The notes: generated by a model from the letters alone, not told the origin. 64,000 nt of DNA from Aeromonas sobria (GCF_000820145.1 NZ_CDBW01000004.1:79890-143889); one strand, 5' to 3'. Shown: positions 29,279 to 37,979, counted from the stretch's first letter. Made by a program: numbers and translations.

Positions 29279-30277
29279 TTAGTATTTGCAGGTGTTATCG
29301 CTCATGTAGTCATGAACTTTGATCTTGCCTGAAATGATGTCGGCCTTGATGGCATCCACCTTGGCTTTCATTTCCGGGGTGATCAGCTTCTCGTTGTACT
29401 GATCCAGTGCCCAATCCACACCGCCCTCAGCCAGACCGAGGTTCTGGATACCCGGCTTCCACTGGCCTTTGGCAGCGTCATCCCAGGTTTTGTATGCGGC
29501 CAGACCGACCGACTTGACCATGGAGGTCAGCATGGTGCCCGGTTGCAGGTGGTTCTGGTTGGAGTCTACGCCGATGGCCAGTTTGCCTTCGTCTTTGGCA
29601 GCCTGGTAAACACCGATGCCGGTACCGCCAGCAGAGGCATAGACCACATCAACACCCTTGGCGAACTGGGACTTGGCCAGCTCGGCACCCTTGGCCGGGT
29701 CAGCAAACGCCGCCGGGGTAGAGCCGGTCATATTTTGCAGCACGTCGATCTTCGGATTGACGTATTTGGCACCCTGCTCGTAACCGCACTGGAATTTGCG
29801 GATCAACGGGATATCCATACCGCCCACGAAGCCAACCTTGCCACTCTTGGAGGCGATGGCCGCCAGCGCACCCACCAGGAAGGAACCTTCATGCTCCTTA
29901 AAGATCAGTGACTGCACGTTCGGCTTATCAACCACCATGTCGATGATGGCGAACTGGATGTTCGGGAACTCGCCAGCCACTTTCTCTACCGCAGAACCCA
30001 TGTTGAAACCGACCGCCACGATCGGCGTGTTGCCACGGCTGGCCAGACGACGCAGACCCTGCTCGCGCTGGGCTTCGTTCTGGGGTTCAAACTCTTTGAT
30101 CTTGACCCCTTTGTCCTTGTTGAAGAGCTCGACGCCGTTACGGAACACGGCTTCGTTGAATGACTTGTCATACTTGCCCGCGGTGTCATAAATCACGGCT
30201 GGCTCGGCGGCAGCCTGAACAGAGAGGGCAGTCAGAGTGAGGGCGGCCACAGTGGCCAGCTTGAGCACTTTAGTCAC
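29279..30277 (-). CDS. BMP-family periplasmic nucleoside-binding protein
   Basis: This is the substrate-binding protein of the importer (332 residues, BMP/PnrA family, known to bind purine nucleosides). It has a Sec signal peptide (MTKVLKLATVAALTLTALSV, then QAAA) but no lipobox cysteine, so it should be a soluble periplasmic protein rather than a lipoprotein. Family stretches include VIYDTAGKYDKSFNEAVFRNG, FKEHEGSFLVGALAA, GKVGFVGGMDIPLIRKF and VVYASAGGTGIGVYQAA. It is the first gene of the operon, and a PurR-like site lies 115 bp upstream. Confidence 0.9.
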   Translation of the reverse strand: MTKVLKLATVAALTLTALSVQAAAEPAVIYDTAGKYDKSFNEAVFRNGVELFNKDKGVKIKEFEPQNEAQREQGLRRLASRGNTPIVAVGFNMGSAVEKVAGEFPNIQFAIIDMVVDKPNVQSLIFKEHEGSFLVGALAAIASKSGKVGFVGGMDIPLIRKFQCGYEQGAKYVNPKIDVLQNMTGSTPAAFADPAKGAELAKSQFAKGVDVVYASAGGTGIGVYQAAKDEGKLAIGVDSNQNHLQPGTMLTSMVKSVGLAAYKTWDDAAKGQWKPGIQNLGLAEGGVDWALDQYNEKLITPEMKAKVDAIKADIISGKIKVHDYMSDNTCKY

Positions 30278-30720
30278 GATCGTATCCTTGATTGTTATTA
30301 AGTGAGGGAACTTGCTTGCCTGTTAAAACAGGCTATCTAGCACGCAGGGTTACTCTAAGTCAGCCCCGATGCGGGTCAAGCAAATGATAAGGGAAAAACG
30401 TTTGCGTTAACGGTTTGAATTATAAGCAAATAACCTTATAAGGAGTTGTTTTTTAGCTACTTTTCAGTTTTTTATGCTGACAATTAAAAGACCCAAACGA
30501 CATTTTGCTTATTGTTCAGCAAGTTACTGTAAACCGTTTTCCCCACTTATTCACCTCTCCCCCCGATCAGCCCGTGATCAGGCTCGCAAAATCCCCATAA
30601 ACAGCGCGAGCAAGGGTTGGCTGCAGCTGGAAACCTCCCGGCGATCATCTTGCTGCGCCAGCCAAAAATGGCCGCACCGGCGCACCTGCAAGCCCCCATC
30701 TCGCCCCTCCCCCCGAGTTT
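30278..30720. other. Intergenic region between the nucleoside transporter and uvrD
   Basis: No convincing gene is present; a 92-codon open frame at 30474-30752 has a composition unlike a protein and overlaps the uvrD promoter. The region holds a hairpin (GCCTGTTAAAACAGGC at 30318) in the binding-protein leader, the PurR-like site at 30392, and a palindrome CCTTATAAGG at 30434 of unknown role. Confidence 0.5.
30392..30407. promoter_or_regulatory. PurR-like operator upstream of the nucleoside transporter
   Basis: GGAAAAACGTTTGCGT matches the PurR pattern ANGCAANCGNTTNCNT fully in the right half and partly in the left (three mismatches). A purine-repressed site would make sense for a nucleoside importer, but the match is imperfect and other LacI-family repressors bind similar sites. 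Confidence 0.42.
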
Positions 30721-30724
30721 GGAT

Positions 30725-30753
30725 TTGGTCTGACAGGGGGATAGCCGTATAAT
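30725..30753 (+). promoter_or_regulatory. Sigma-70 promoter of uvrD
   Basis: TATAAT at 30748 is a perfect -10. TTGGTC at 30725 is a fair -35 with 17-bp spacing. The LexA box starts 7 bp after the -10, overlapping the expected transcription start. Confidence 0.65.
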
Positions 30754-30759
30754 CCCCGC

Positions 30760-30775
30760 CTGTATAAATAAACAG
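30760..30775. promoter_or_regulatory. LexA (SOS) box of uvrD
   Basis: CTGTATAAATAAACAG is a perfect match to CTGT-N8-ACAG. It lies between the -10 and the uvrD start, so LexA would block initiation. SOS control of uvrD is known in E. coli. Confidence 0.92.
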
Positions 30776-30783
30776 GAGTGGTG

Positions 30784-32955
30784 ATGGACGTTTCAACCCT
30801 GCTCGACGGGCTCAACGACAAACAAAGAGATGCCGTTGCGGCCCCTCGTAGCAATCTGCTGGTGCTGGCCGGTGCCGGTTCGGGCAAGACCCGGGTGCTG
30901 GTGCACCGCATTGCCTGGCTGATGCAGGTGGAACGCTGTTCACCCTTCTCCATCATCGCGGTCACCTTTACCAACAAGGCAGCGGCAGAGATGCGCGGCC
31001 GGGTCGAGAAGGTGTTGGGCAGCATGCAACGCGGCATGTGGATCGGCACCTTCCACGGCATCGCCCACCGTCTGCTGCGGGCCCACCATCTGGATGCGGG
31101 ACTGCCGCAGGATTTCCAGATCCTCGACTCCGACGACCAGTACCGGCTGATCCGCCGCGTCATCAAGGCGCTCAACCTCGATGAGAAGCACTGGGCCCCG
31201 CGCGCCGTGATGAGCTACATCAACGGCAAGAAGGACGAGGGGTTGCGCCCCGGCGACATCGATCTTTACGGCGACCCCGTCACCCGCACCTATCAAAAGA
31301 TTTACCAGACCTATCAGGAGACCTGCGATCGCTCCGGTCTGGTGGATTTTGCCGAGCTGCTGCTGCGCGCCCACGAGCTGTGGCTCAACCGGCCGCACAT
31401 CCTTGAACACTACCGCGACCGCTTCCAGAACATCCTGGTGGACGAGTTTCAGGATACCAACGGCATCCAGTACGCCTGGCTGCGGATGCTGGCGGGCAAC
31501 AGCGGCAAGGTGATGATCGTCGGTGACGATGACCAGTCCATCTACGGCTGGCGCGGTGCCAAGATCGAGAACATCCAGCGCTTCCTGACCGACTATCAGG
31601 GGGCCGAGACCATCCGCCTCGAGCAGAACTACCGCTCCACCGCCAATATCCTCAAAGCGGCCAACAGCGTCATCGCCAACAACTCGGACCGGCTTGGCAA
31701 GGAGCTGTGGACCGAGGGGGCCGAGGGCGACCCGATTTCCCTCTACGCCGCCTTTAACGAGGTGGACGAAGCGCGCTTCGCGGTCGGCCGCCTCAAGGAT
31801 TGGAAAGAAAAGGGCGGCTTGCTCGCCGACTGCGCCATTCTCTATCGCTCCAACGCCCAGTCACGGGTGCTGGAAGAGGCGCTGATGCAGGACGCCATGC
31901 CCTACCGCATCTACGGCGGCCTGCGCTTCTTCGAGCGGCAAGAAATTAAAGACGCCATGGCCTACCTGCGGCTGATCAACAACCGTGGCGACGACGCCAG
32001 CTTCGAGCGGGTGGTCAACACCCCGACCCGTGGCATCGGCGATCGCACCCTCGAGATCCTGCGCGGCAACGCCCGCGATCAGGGGCTCAACCTGTGGCAA
32101 TCGGCCAAGGCGCTGCTCAATGACAAGGTGCTGACTGGTCGCGCTGGCAACGCGGTACGCGGCTTTGTCGATCTGATCGACGCGCTGGAAGAGCAGGTTG
32201 GCCTGCTGCCGCTGCACCAGCAGGCGGATATCGCCATCCAGAACTCCGGCCTCAAGGCGATGTATCTGGCGGAAAAAGGCGAGAAATCCCAGGCGCGGGT
32301 AGAAAACCTGGACGAACTGGTCACCGCCTGCCGTCAATACAAGCGCCCGGACGAGCTGGAGGATATGAGCGATCTCTCCGCCTTCCTCGCCCATGCGGCG
32401 CTGGAATCCGGCGAGAGTCAGGCGGACGAATATGCCGATGCGGTGCAGTTGATGACCTTGCACAGCGCCAAGGGGCTGGAGTTCCCGCTGGTGCTGCTGG
32501 TCGGCGTCGAGGAAGGAATGTTCCCCAGCCCGCAATCCACCGAGGAATCGGGCCGCTTGGAAGAGGAGCGCCGCCTCTGTTACGTCGGCATGACCCGCGC
32601 CATGGAGAAGCTCTACATCTGTTATGCCGAGAGCCGCCGCATCTATGGCCGCGAAATGCAGCACAGCGTGAGCCGCTTTATCCGCGAGATCCCCGCCGAG
32701 TGTCTGGAAGAGATCCGGCTGCGCACTCAGGTCAGCCGCCCGACCCAGTACGGCCGCTTTAGCCAGAACGAGGTGCAGCAGAGCTTCGACGCCAGCGGCA
32801 TCAAGCTCGGCCAGCGGGTGCTCCATCCGAAATTCGGCGAAGGGATAGTGCTCAACTTCGAAGGGGTCGGCCAGCAGAGCCGGGTGCAGATCCAGTTCGA
32901 CGACGTCGGCGCCAAGTGGCTGGTGACGGCCTATGCCAGATTGGAAGCGCTTTGA
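30784..32955 (+). CDS. uvrD: DNA helicase II UvrD
   Basis: UvrD is a 3'-5' superfamily 1 helicase for nucleotide excision repair, mismatch repair and removal of RecA filaments. The product has 723 residues (E. coli 720). It begins MDVSTLLDGLNDKQRDAVAA, then Walker [10 protein letters not shown], motif Ia [14 protein letters not shown], motif II ILVDEFQDTN, motif [17 protein letters not shown], motif IV RLEQNYRST, motif V LMTLHSAKGLEF and motif VI RRLCYVGMTRAMEKLY. The C-terminal segment GQRVLHPKFGEGIVLN is the Tudor-like domain found in UvrD. The ATG at 30784 follows AGGAGTGGTG. It is a single-gene unit with its own SOS box and terminator. Confidence 0.97.
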   Translation: MDVSTLLDGLNDKQRDAVAAPRSNLLVLAGAGSGKTRVLVHRIAWLMQVERCSPFSIIAVTFTNKAAAEMRGRVEKVLGSMQRGMWIGTFHGIAHRLLRAHHLDAGLPQDFQILDSDDQYRLIRRVIKALNLDEKHWAPRAVMSYINGKKDEGLRPGDIDLYGDPVTRTYQKIYQTYQETCDRSGLVDFAELLLRAHELWLNRPHILEHYRDRFQNILVDEFQDTNGIQYAWLRMLAGNSGKVMIVGDDDQSIYGWRGAKIENIQRFLTDYQGAETIRLEQNYRSTANILKAANSVIANNSDRLGKELWTEGAEGDPISLYAAFNEVDEARFAVGRLKDWKEKGGLLADCAILYRSNAQSRVLEEALMQDAMPYRIYGGLRFFERQEIKDAMAYLRLINNRGDDASFERVVNTPTRGIGDRTLEILRGNARDQGLNLWQSAKALLNDKVLTGRAGNAVRGFVDLIDALEEQVGLLPLHQQADIAIQNSGLKAMYLAEKGEKSQARVENLDELVTACRQYKRPDELEDMSDLSAFLAHAALESGESQADEYADAVQLMTLHSAKGLEFPLVLLVGVEEGMFPSPQSTEESGRLEEERRLCYVGMTRAMEKLYICYAESRRIYGREMQHSVSRFIREIPAECLEEIRLRTQVSRPTQYGRFSQNEVQQSFDASGIKLGQRVLHPKFGEGIVLNFEGVGQQSRVQIQFDDVGAKWLVTAYARLEAL

Positions 32956-32978
32956 TTTCTTCCGCCTTTTGATGCAAC

Positions 32979-33008
32979 CAACCCGGCTTAGGCCGGGTTG
33001 ATTTGTGA
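32979..33008 (+). terminator. Terminator of uvrD
   Basis: A 9-bp stem (CAACCCGGC paired with GCCGGGTTG, loop TTAG) is followed by ATTTGT. It marks the sharp boundary between GC-rich uvrD and the AT-rich island. Confidence 0.7.
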
Positions 33009-33023
33009 TATTTATAATCACAA
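33003..33023. repeat. Palindrome at the left edge of the AT-rich island
   Basis: TTGTGAT and ATCACAA flank a 7-nt spacer, and TTGTGATA occurs again at 33034. The spacing does not fit a CRP site (9 bp rather than 6 between TGTGA and TCACA). It might be an operator for the membrane-protein gene at 33119; nothing proves this. Confidence 0.4.
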
Positions 33024-33118
33024 CAGCCATAAGCTTGTGATAGTCAGAATAGGTTTGGAATTCGAACAGGCATTCCTAATCTGGCATCATCTCGTTGTAT
33101 TTTCAGATAGGATCAATA

Positions 33119-34028
33119 ATGACAATAAGCAAGAGCCACAAATACAATCAGTTAAAATGGCTTTACTCAGCATTAAGTGGCTTATGTGCCGCATATTTTT
33201 TAGCTTTATTTAGTGGTTCGCAGAACATTGATAACTCTATCTTACTATTACTTTCCACGATCTGTTTCGCAATATGCTTCCCTTTATATACAACGTTTGC
33301 ATTAACTCATGTCTATATATATGAGTTAGATGCACCTATTGAAAAGTGTGATTATGTGTTGAATCAGCCATGGGTCATCAACATTACTATCATCAGTGCA
33401 GCGATCCTAATCGCAGGTTTCACTTTCCTTATAGGTTATTTTTCTTTGACTGTGATGTGTGCTTTTATCGCTGTAATATGCATTTGCTTTATTTCATTTG
33501 TTAAGTTAATTCTTGCTTTATCCAAAAGCACAATATCATCCAATATTGATACCGAAGTATCTCATTTCAACAGCGACACTGCCGAACCATCGACAATAAT
33601 TTTACCACTACATTTACGAATATTTAGATGCATTTTGGGAGTGTTTGCACGTAGAGCAACTGCTATAGGTTTGTCATTGTTACTACTTGGAGCCAGTTAT
33701 CTAATTGACTCATTTTTTTTCAGCACCTAATTTCCTATCGAAAAGTGCAGGGGTAATTACATTCATAGGTTTAATTATGACCATAAAGCACAGCTACTTA
33801 TTTTACATTGGCAGTCCTGAACAACTTTTATCAAGAGATTATCAGGAAACTCAGTGCGGCCCATCAAGTAATTATTTTTTACAAAATAACAAGCACATGA
33901 ACAACGTATTTTCAAAGGCAACTGACGAGGGCATAGGACTTATTTTGATATTAGTTGGAACGGCTATAGGGTCTTTCGGCTCGTACATACCACTAATATC
34001 AATACCAACAACAATATGGTCATATTAA
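33119..34028 (+). pseudogene. Unrecognised AT-rich membrane protein, split by a frameshift at a T8 run
   Basis: I do not recognise the family. The first frame (start ATG 33119 after AGGA, MTISKSHKYNQLKWLYSAL) encodes 203 residues with about four hydrophobic helices and stops at 33730, just after a run of eight T. A second frame overlapping from 33705 continues to 34028 with two more hydrophobic segments (AGVITFIGLIMTI and GIGLILILVGTAIGSFGSYI). Dropping one T joins them into one protein of about 302 residues. The join SYLIDSFF-SAPNFLSKSAGV reads like a continuous helix-loop-helix. The gene is far more AT-rich than its neighbours. It may be a decayed gene, a phase-variable gene, or one needing slippage at the T run; a sequencing error in the homopolymer is also possible. 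Confidence 0.55.
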
Positions 34029-34040
34029 TAATTTCAGACC

Positions 34041-34063
34041 GTAGGCTCCACCACGGAGCCTAC
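34041..34063. terminator. Hairpin between convergent AT-rich genes
   Basis: The stem GTAGGCTCC paired with GGAGCCTAC has a 5-nt loop, but neither strand has a T run after it. It is positioned where both convergent genes end, so it may still act as a weak terminator. Confidence 0.45.
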
Positions 34064-34107
34064 TCAGGTTCGATACTATAGTTACGAAAAATGAGGGATG
34101 ACCTCAT

Positions 34108-35076
34108 CTACGTAAACTCAATTTTAATCTGCAACTCTCTTGAATAACCGGATGAGAATGCGCCTTGGAAGATGGTTATTAAATTCAAGTCCGCGCCGAA
34201 AGAAACATCTAAAAATGCGACTCCTTCATAGCTTTGTCCTGAGTTGTTGTTAGCAATGATGTGTTCAGCCAATGCTTTAAGCTCAGGGAATGCAGTAATC
34301 TTATATAATGACTCTGATGCTTTCTCTATATCAAATACCCCACGTAATTTCATGTCAAAGCTAAAAACATCTCTTCTTTTTAAGTTTAAACCTAACTTAG
34401 GCGCTAAAGAGATCACTTCTTTGCTAATTGAAATAACAGTATCTGCAGAGACTTCCGTTCTATCTGATATATATATCCTATTTGCATTAAGATTGAGAAA
34501 TGTCTTTATTATCCCATCTTTGACATTTTCCCACATACATTGAGAGTAATTAGAGAGTTTGATAAGGCGATTTGTGTTATCAATGGTGTATATACCTACA
34601 TCGATACTATCCAAACCTAAAGTATTTGCAACAGACTCAGCATCACAAACGATTATCTCTGAATCATCAGAATTCATATTTTTTATTATCTGCTCAAACT
34701 GCTCTTTTAATTTGAACATCCCTTTAAAAATTCCGTTATTATATTCCACCTCTCCGTCTACAATAGTTTTTTTGGGTACGATAACTGACTGAGAAAGCAA
34801 ATCAACTCTTTGATGTTTTTTCCCAGAACTGATTTTGGGGACTTTCTTTATTTGTAAGTTTTTTTTGCTGGTAGCAGCTTGGTATAAAACGTTTGCCGCG
34901 TAAACTAGATTAGCCTTGGATGCGAAATTCTTTATATTCCAGAGGACAGTATTATCGGTATCCTCTGGCGGGGTAAACTCTTTATTTATGAAATTAATGA
35001 AGTCAGTATTCTCACCATCAACTGTCACATAACCATTGCTGGAGTTTGGTGTATTGGAGACTAATAATATATCCAT
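34108..35076 (-). CDS. Unrecognised 322-residue protein in the AT-rich island
   Basis: I cannot assign a family. The sequence MDILLVSNTPNSSNGYVTVD onwards has no signal peptide and no membrane segment, so it is probably cytoplasmic. It is rich in Ile, Asn, Lys and Ser, as expected of AT-rich DNA, and has a mixed alpha/beta look: a lysine-rich segment around 70-90 (SKKNLQIKKVPKISSGKKHQ) and a well-ordered C-terminal half ending ELQIKIEFT. Codon use and base composition differ strongly from uvrD and the flanking lipoprotein gene, which suggests horizontal transfer. It converges on the split membrane-protein gene. A defence or phage-related role would be speculation. Confidence 0.7.
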   Translation of the reverse strand: MDILLVSNTPNSSNGYVTVDGENTDFINFINKEFTPPEDTDNTVLWNIKNFASKANLVYAANVLYQAATSKKNLQIKKVPKISSGKKHQRVDLLSQSVIVPKKTIVDGEVEYNNGIFKGMFKLKEQFEQIIKNMNSDDSEIIVCDAESVANTLGLDSIDVGIYTIDNTNRLIKLSNYSQCMWENVKDGIIKTFLNLNANRIYISDRTEVSADTVISISKEVISLAPKLGLNLKRRDVFSFDMKLRGVFDIEKASESLYKITAFPELKALAEHIIANNNSGQSYEGVAFLDVSFGADLNLITIFQGAFSSGYSRELQIKIEFT

Positions 35077-35166
35077 GGCTATCCCTAAATTGATTCGGTT
35101 AAAGATGAGAGTGAAGAGTTTTTATCCATAAAAACTTACATCACTCAACACATATGTTTCATAAAT

Positions 35167-35604
35167 CTACTTAACCAGCTTGCTCTCCATCACCCCTTGT
35201 TTACCCTCCTCTTCACTGACCTGACTCAGCTTGGAGCGGGCCATCAGCAGGCCCATTTTGACCTCCTGCCAGACGTAGTAATTTTTACCCGCCTCGGTGC
35301 TGAGGGTCAGGGTGGCATCGTTCTCCGACTTGGAGGTGATGGTGTGGCTGCCCGGCGTCACCTGCTTGAGGATATAGCTGTGGGCCACAGTGTCGCCTAC
35401 GGCAAAGCCATCCACCAGCACTGGCATTTTAACGGCTGTGCCGAAGGTCTCGTTGCGATAGATATAGAGATTGGCCACATCCTTGGGCGCCACAAACTGC
35501 TTGGCCTGCGCATCAGCGGTGGCATCGGCCATGGGTACGGAAGCACAACCGGAGAGCAGCGCCGCCGACAACAGGGCGGCACTCATCATTACTTGCCTGA
35601 ACAT
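35167..35604 (-). CDS. DUF2846-type outer-membrane lipoprotein
   Basis: This 145-residue lipoprotein has a type II signal peptide with the lipobox LLSGC ahead of ASVPMADATA. The mature domain (VAPKDVANLYIYRNETFGTA, MPVLVDGFAVG and GSHTITSKSENDATLTLSTE) resembles DUF2846 proteins, small beta-sandwich lipoproteins of unknown role. It has normal GC content and marks the end of the AT-rich island. The downstream region has no clear terminator. The lipoprotein assignment is firm; the function is unknown. Confidence 0.75.
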   Translation of the reverse strand: MFRQVMMSAALLSAALLSGCASVPMADATADAQAKQFVAPKDVANLYIYRNETFGTAVKMPVLVDGFAVGDTVAHSYILKQVTPGSHTITSKSENDATLTLSTEAGKNYYVWQEVKMGLLMARSKLSQVSEEEGKQGVMESKLVK

Positions 35605-35954
35605 AGTCGTTATTTTTTAGTGGGGTAACGGGGTGTAAAGGTTCGCATGAGGCTTTGCTGGCTGACAATCGCTCAAATCGAGCGGGGTGTGACCGAGTTC
35701 AATTTTTCGGCATTTGGCTGCCGCCGCCATCCCTCTCGCCAAATCGGCCACTGCACTCAAGCCTGAAAGGCAGCACAAGCAGGAAACATTGATTTATCTT
35801 GCCTTTCAGCCGTATCCATCCGGCGGGTTGGGCTGGTTTTTAATGACGCGATCATCCGAATATGTTTCGATATTCGCCCCTGCACCTCTCTGCAAGCAGA
35901 GCAATATCTGCACATCGACGACATCGCCAAGGATTATCAGTGCCTACTGGATTT
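35605..35954. other. Intergenic region with a perfect 10-bp inverted repeat
   Basis: This 350-bp gap between a lipoprotein gene (minus) and a MATE-like gene (plus) has no convincing gene. CTGAAAGGCA at 35763 and TGCCTTTCAG at 35800 form a perfect inverted repeat with a 27-nt loop, possibly an operator pair or a structured RNA. No promoter was assigned with confidence. Confidence 0.4.
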
Positions 35955-37298
35955 ATGAACCACGCCCACGCCAGCCGACTGGCGATAAGAACCCGCGCAT
36001 CTCTCAGCAGGATCAATTGGCCGCTCTACCTGGCGCTTTTGATCACAGCCGCTTTACCGACCATCTATACCACCACGCGCATCTACTACCTTGGCGATCT
36101 CCCGACAGAGTGGGGCGTCAACATTGCAAGCCAGCTGGCCTGGGTCAATCTGGGGCTGGAAGTGGTGCAGGAAGCGCTGATTCTGCCGTTGTTCTATCTC
36201 TTGGGAAAAACACTCCATGAGCGTGACGCCACACTGAACAAGCTCAAAACAGGCCTCATTGTCACCGTCGGGATCTACTCCCTCTTTACGGGTCTCATTG
36301 CACTCTTCGCCATGCCACTGGTGCAAGCTATGGCTCAAAGTCCGGAACAAGTTGCGGCCACCGTGGACTATATCCGTCTCGAAATGATTGCCACGACACT
36401 CTTCAATGCAGTTCGATTCCTGACCATATTTTTCGTCCTGCAAGACTGGCGCCGTGTCATATATACCGTTCTTGCCATCCAGATTCTGGTCAGTGTCACC
36501 CTTGATACACTCCTGCTCAGCCAGCTGGAATTTAGCTTGCGGCTAGGGGTCAACGGCATCGCGTACAGCAACATAGTGGCAAGCATCTGCACCCTCGTTT
36601 ATGCACTCGTAGTGGTCCGGCAGAGATACCGGCTCACCTCTGCTGACTTGCATGTCCAAGCCAACTTCGGATGGATACGGGAATGGTTCCGAGTTGGCAA
36701 ATGGAGCGGCGTGGACTCATTGATACGGAATGCTTTCTTCCTTATTTTCATCATCAGAATGGTCAATGTTGTCGAAGAACAAGGGACATTCTGGGTTGCC
36801 AACAGCTTTATATGGGGGTGGTTACTGCTTCCGTTTTTACCGATGGCAGATCTCATCAAGCAAGATGTGTCACAAGGAGACAAGCTCCCGCATTGGGACA
36901 AAATGCTAGGCTACTTCACAACCTGCGTCCTCATTGCAATTGTATGGATACTCCTCTCACCAGGTTATGAATGGTTCATCAGAAACATCCTCAACACAGC
37001 TATCACCCAGCATCTTCACCTGATCCTGCTTTCGCTGCCGTTTTACATGCTGTTCATGTTCAACACCTGCATGGATAGCGTCTTGTATGGCCGGGGACAA
37101 ACCCGTTATTTGGCCATTCAATCGGTTATCACCAACGTCACCGTCTATGGCACCGCCTATGTTTGCTACCTGCAAGGCTGGTTGACGCCATCACTCGATG
37201 GCATAGCGATTCTCTTTGGGTGCGGTATTGCGGTGGACACGTTGGTGACCGGATGGCTCTACAACCGGCACCTCCGACAAGAAAATTACGCAGTCTAG
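35955..37298 (+). CDS. MATE-family efflux transporter-like membrane protein
   Basis: This 447-residue polytopic protein has about twelve hydrophobic helices in two similar halves, with spacing like the MATE multidrug/toxin exporters. It starts MNHAHASRLAIRTRASLSR, with the first helix at NWPLYLALLITAALPTIYT. Sequence signatures are weak, so the assignment rests on overall architecture (for example LGVNGIAYSNIVASICTLVY and GIAILFGCGIAVDTLVTGWL). The start at 35955 lacks a strong ribosome binding site; the frame is open further upstream to 35862, but that part does not look like coding sequence. The substrate is unknown. It has no operon partners. Confidence 0.65.
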   Translation: MNHAHASRLAIRTRASLSRINWPLYLALLITAALPTIYTTTRIYYLGDLPTEWGVNIASQLAWVNLGLEVVQEALILPLFYLLGKTLHERDATLNKLKTGLIVTVGIYSLFTGLIALFAMPLVQAMAQSPEQVAATVDYIRLEMIATTLFNAVRFLTIFFVLQDWRRVIYTVLAIQILVSVTLDTLLLSQLEFSLRLGVNGIAYSNIVASICTLVYALVVVRQRYRLTSADLHVQANFGWIREWFRVGKWSGVDSLIRNAFFLIFIIRMVNVVEEQGTFWVANSFIWGWLLLPFLPMADLIKQDVSQGDKLPHWDKMLGYFTTCVLIAIVWILLSPGYEWFIRNILNTAITQHLHLILLSLPFYMLFMFNTCMDSVLYGRGQTRYLAIQSVITNVTVYGTAYVCYLQGWLTPSLDGIAILFGCGIAVDTLVTGWLYNRHLRQENYAV

Positions 37299-37398
37299 GC
37301 CATGTATGTTGCTAAAGCAGACGGCATCTCCCAGACGACTCAAACCGGCTTGAAGCGATGTAATTGAAGGGCGGGTAAACAGAGAGAGGAAATCAGAA

Positions 37399-37431
37399 AC
37401 CCGGCCGCCAGATGGGGCGCGGCGGCCGGGT
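37399..37431 (-). terminator. Terminator-like hairpin after the 65-residue protein gene
   Basis: An 11-bp GC-rich perfect stem (ACCCGGCCGCC paired with GGCGGCCGGGT) is followed on the minus strand by TTTCTGATTT. It lies between the convergent MATE-like gene and the small gene at 37465. Confidence 0.6.
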
Positions 37432-37464
37432 GAATTGTAAAGAGTAGGGTGACAGGGAAAGGGA

Positions 37465-37662
37465 TCAGCCTAGTCTAATCAACTCGATGGGCGCGTAACG
37501 CTCTTGAGTGTTGGCCAGCAGCACGCACTTCTCATGCTCCGCCTGATAGGGGGTCATGTGGTCGGTGTGGGCCTCTTTCAGAAAATCGACTGCGCCAGTG
37601 GCGGCAATCATGACGCGCTGACCCAGGTTCAGCACATTGCGGTTACGGTCATAGATCTTCAT
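37465..37662 (-). CDS. Small protein of unknown function (65 residues)
   Basis: The start ATG at 37662 has an excellent ribosome binding site (AAGGAGAATGAC), which argues that this is a real gene; the longer frame up to 37728 is not needed. The sequence MKIYDRNRNVLNLGQRVMIA continues ATGAVDFLKEAHTDH and ends ERYAPIELIRLG. It could be a small beta-barrel of the KOW/SH3 kind, but I do not recognise a family. There is no signal peptide or membrane helix. It is divergent from the DUF1993-type gene, across a region with a CRP-like site. Confidence 0.7.
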   Translation of the reverse strand: MKIYDRNRNVLNLGQRVMIAATGAVDFLKEAHTDHMTPYQAEHEKCVLLANTQERYAPIELIRLG

Positions 37663-37979
37663 GTCATTCTCCTTTTCTAGGGTCCTGGCGGATGCGGATG
37701 CGCAGGCGTGTGTCCAGGACAACGGCATTCAGCCTACGCCCCTGAAAAAAGGTGATTTATGTCACAGATCAAAAAAGGGGCAATGAGGGACTCGCAGGTT
37801 CAAAAAGCGAGCATGGCCGGTTGGCCAGCCGTTGTCGCGCGCAGTACGCCTCCCCTGCCCTTTTCGTCGTGACGGGCTCGAACCTGACAGGGGATGGGGT
37901 ATATTGGTGGCCGATTAGCCAGTCTCATTCACTGTGGCCGCGCAAGCAGGCCGTTGTTTCAACAAGATGGAGAGTGCTC
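37663..37979. other. Intergenic region upstream of the DUF1993-type gene
   Basis: This 317-bp gap between divergent genes contains a CRP-like site at 37751 and no convincing gene. Confidence 0.4.
37751..37766. promoter_or_regulatory. CRP-like site between divergent genes
   Basis: GGTGATTTATGTCACA has a perfect TCACA half and one mismatch in the TGTGA half, at the correct 6-bp spacing. It could act on the small gene at 37465-37662 (about 90 bp away) or on the DUF1993-type gene. Confidence 0.45.

Noticed and set aside
30474..30752. 92-codon frame before uvrD
   Set aside because: It overlaps the uvrD promoter, has no ribosome binding site and reads like non-coding sequence.
33003..33023. CRP site at the palindrome TTGTGAT-ATTTATA-ATCACAA
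   Set aside because: The spacing between TGTGA and TCACA is 9 bp, not 6. It is kept only as a palindrome.
35862..35954. N-terminal extension of the MATE-like gene
   Set aside because: The 31 extra codons are Arg/Ser/His-rich and unlike a membrane protein N-terminus; ATG 35955 is preferred.
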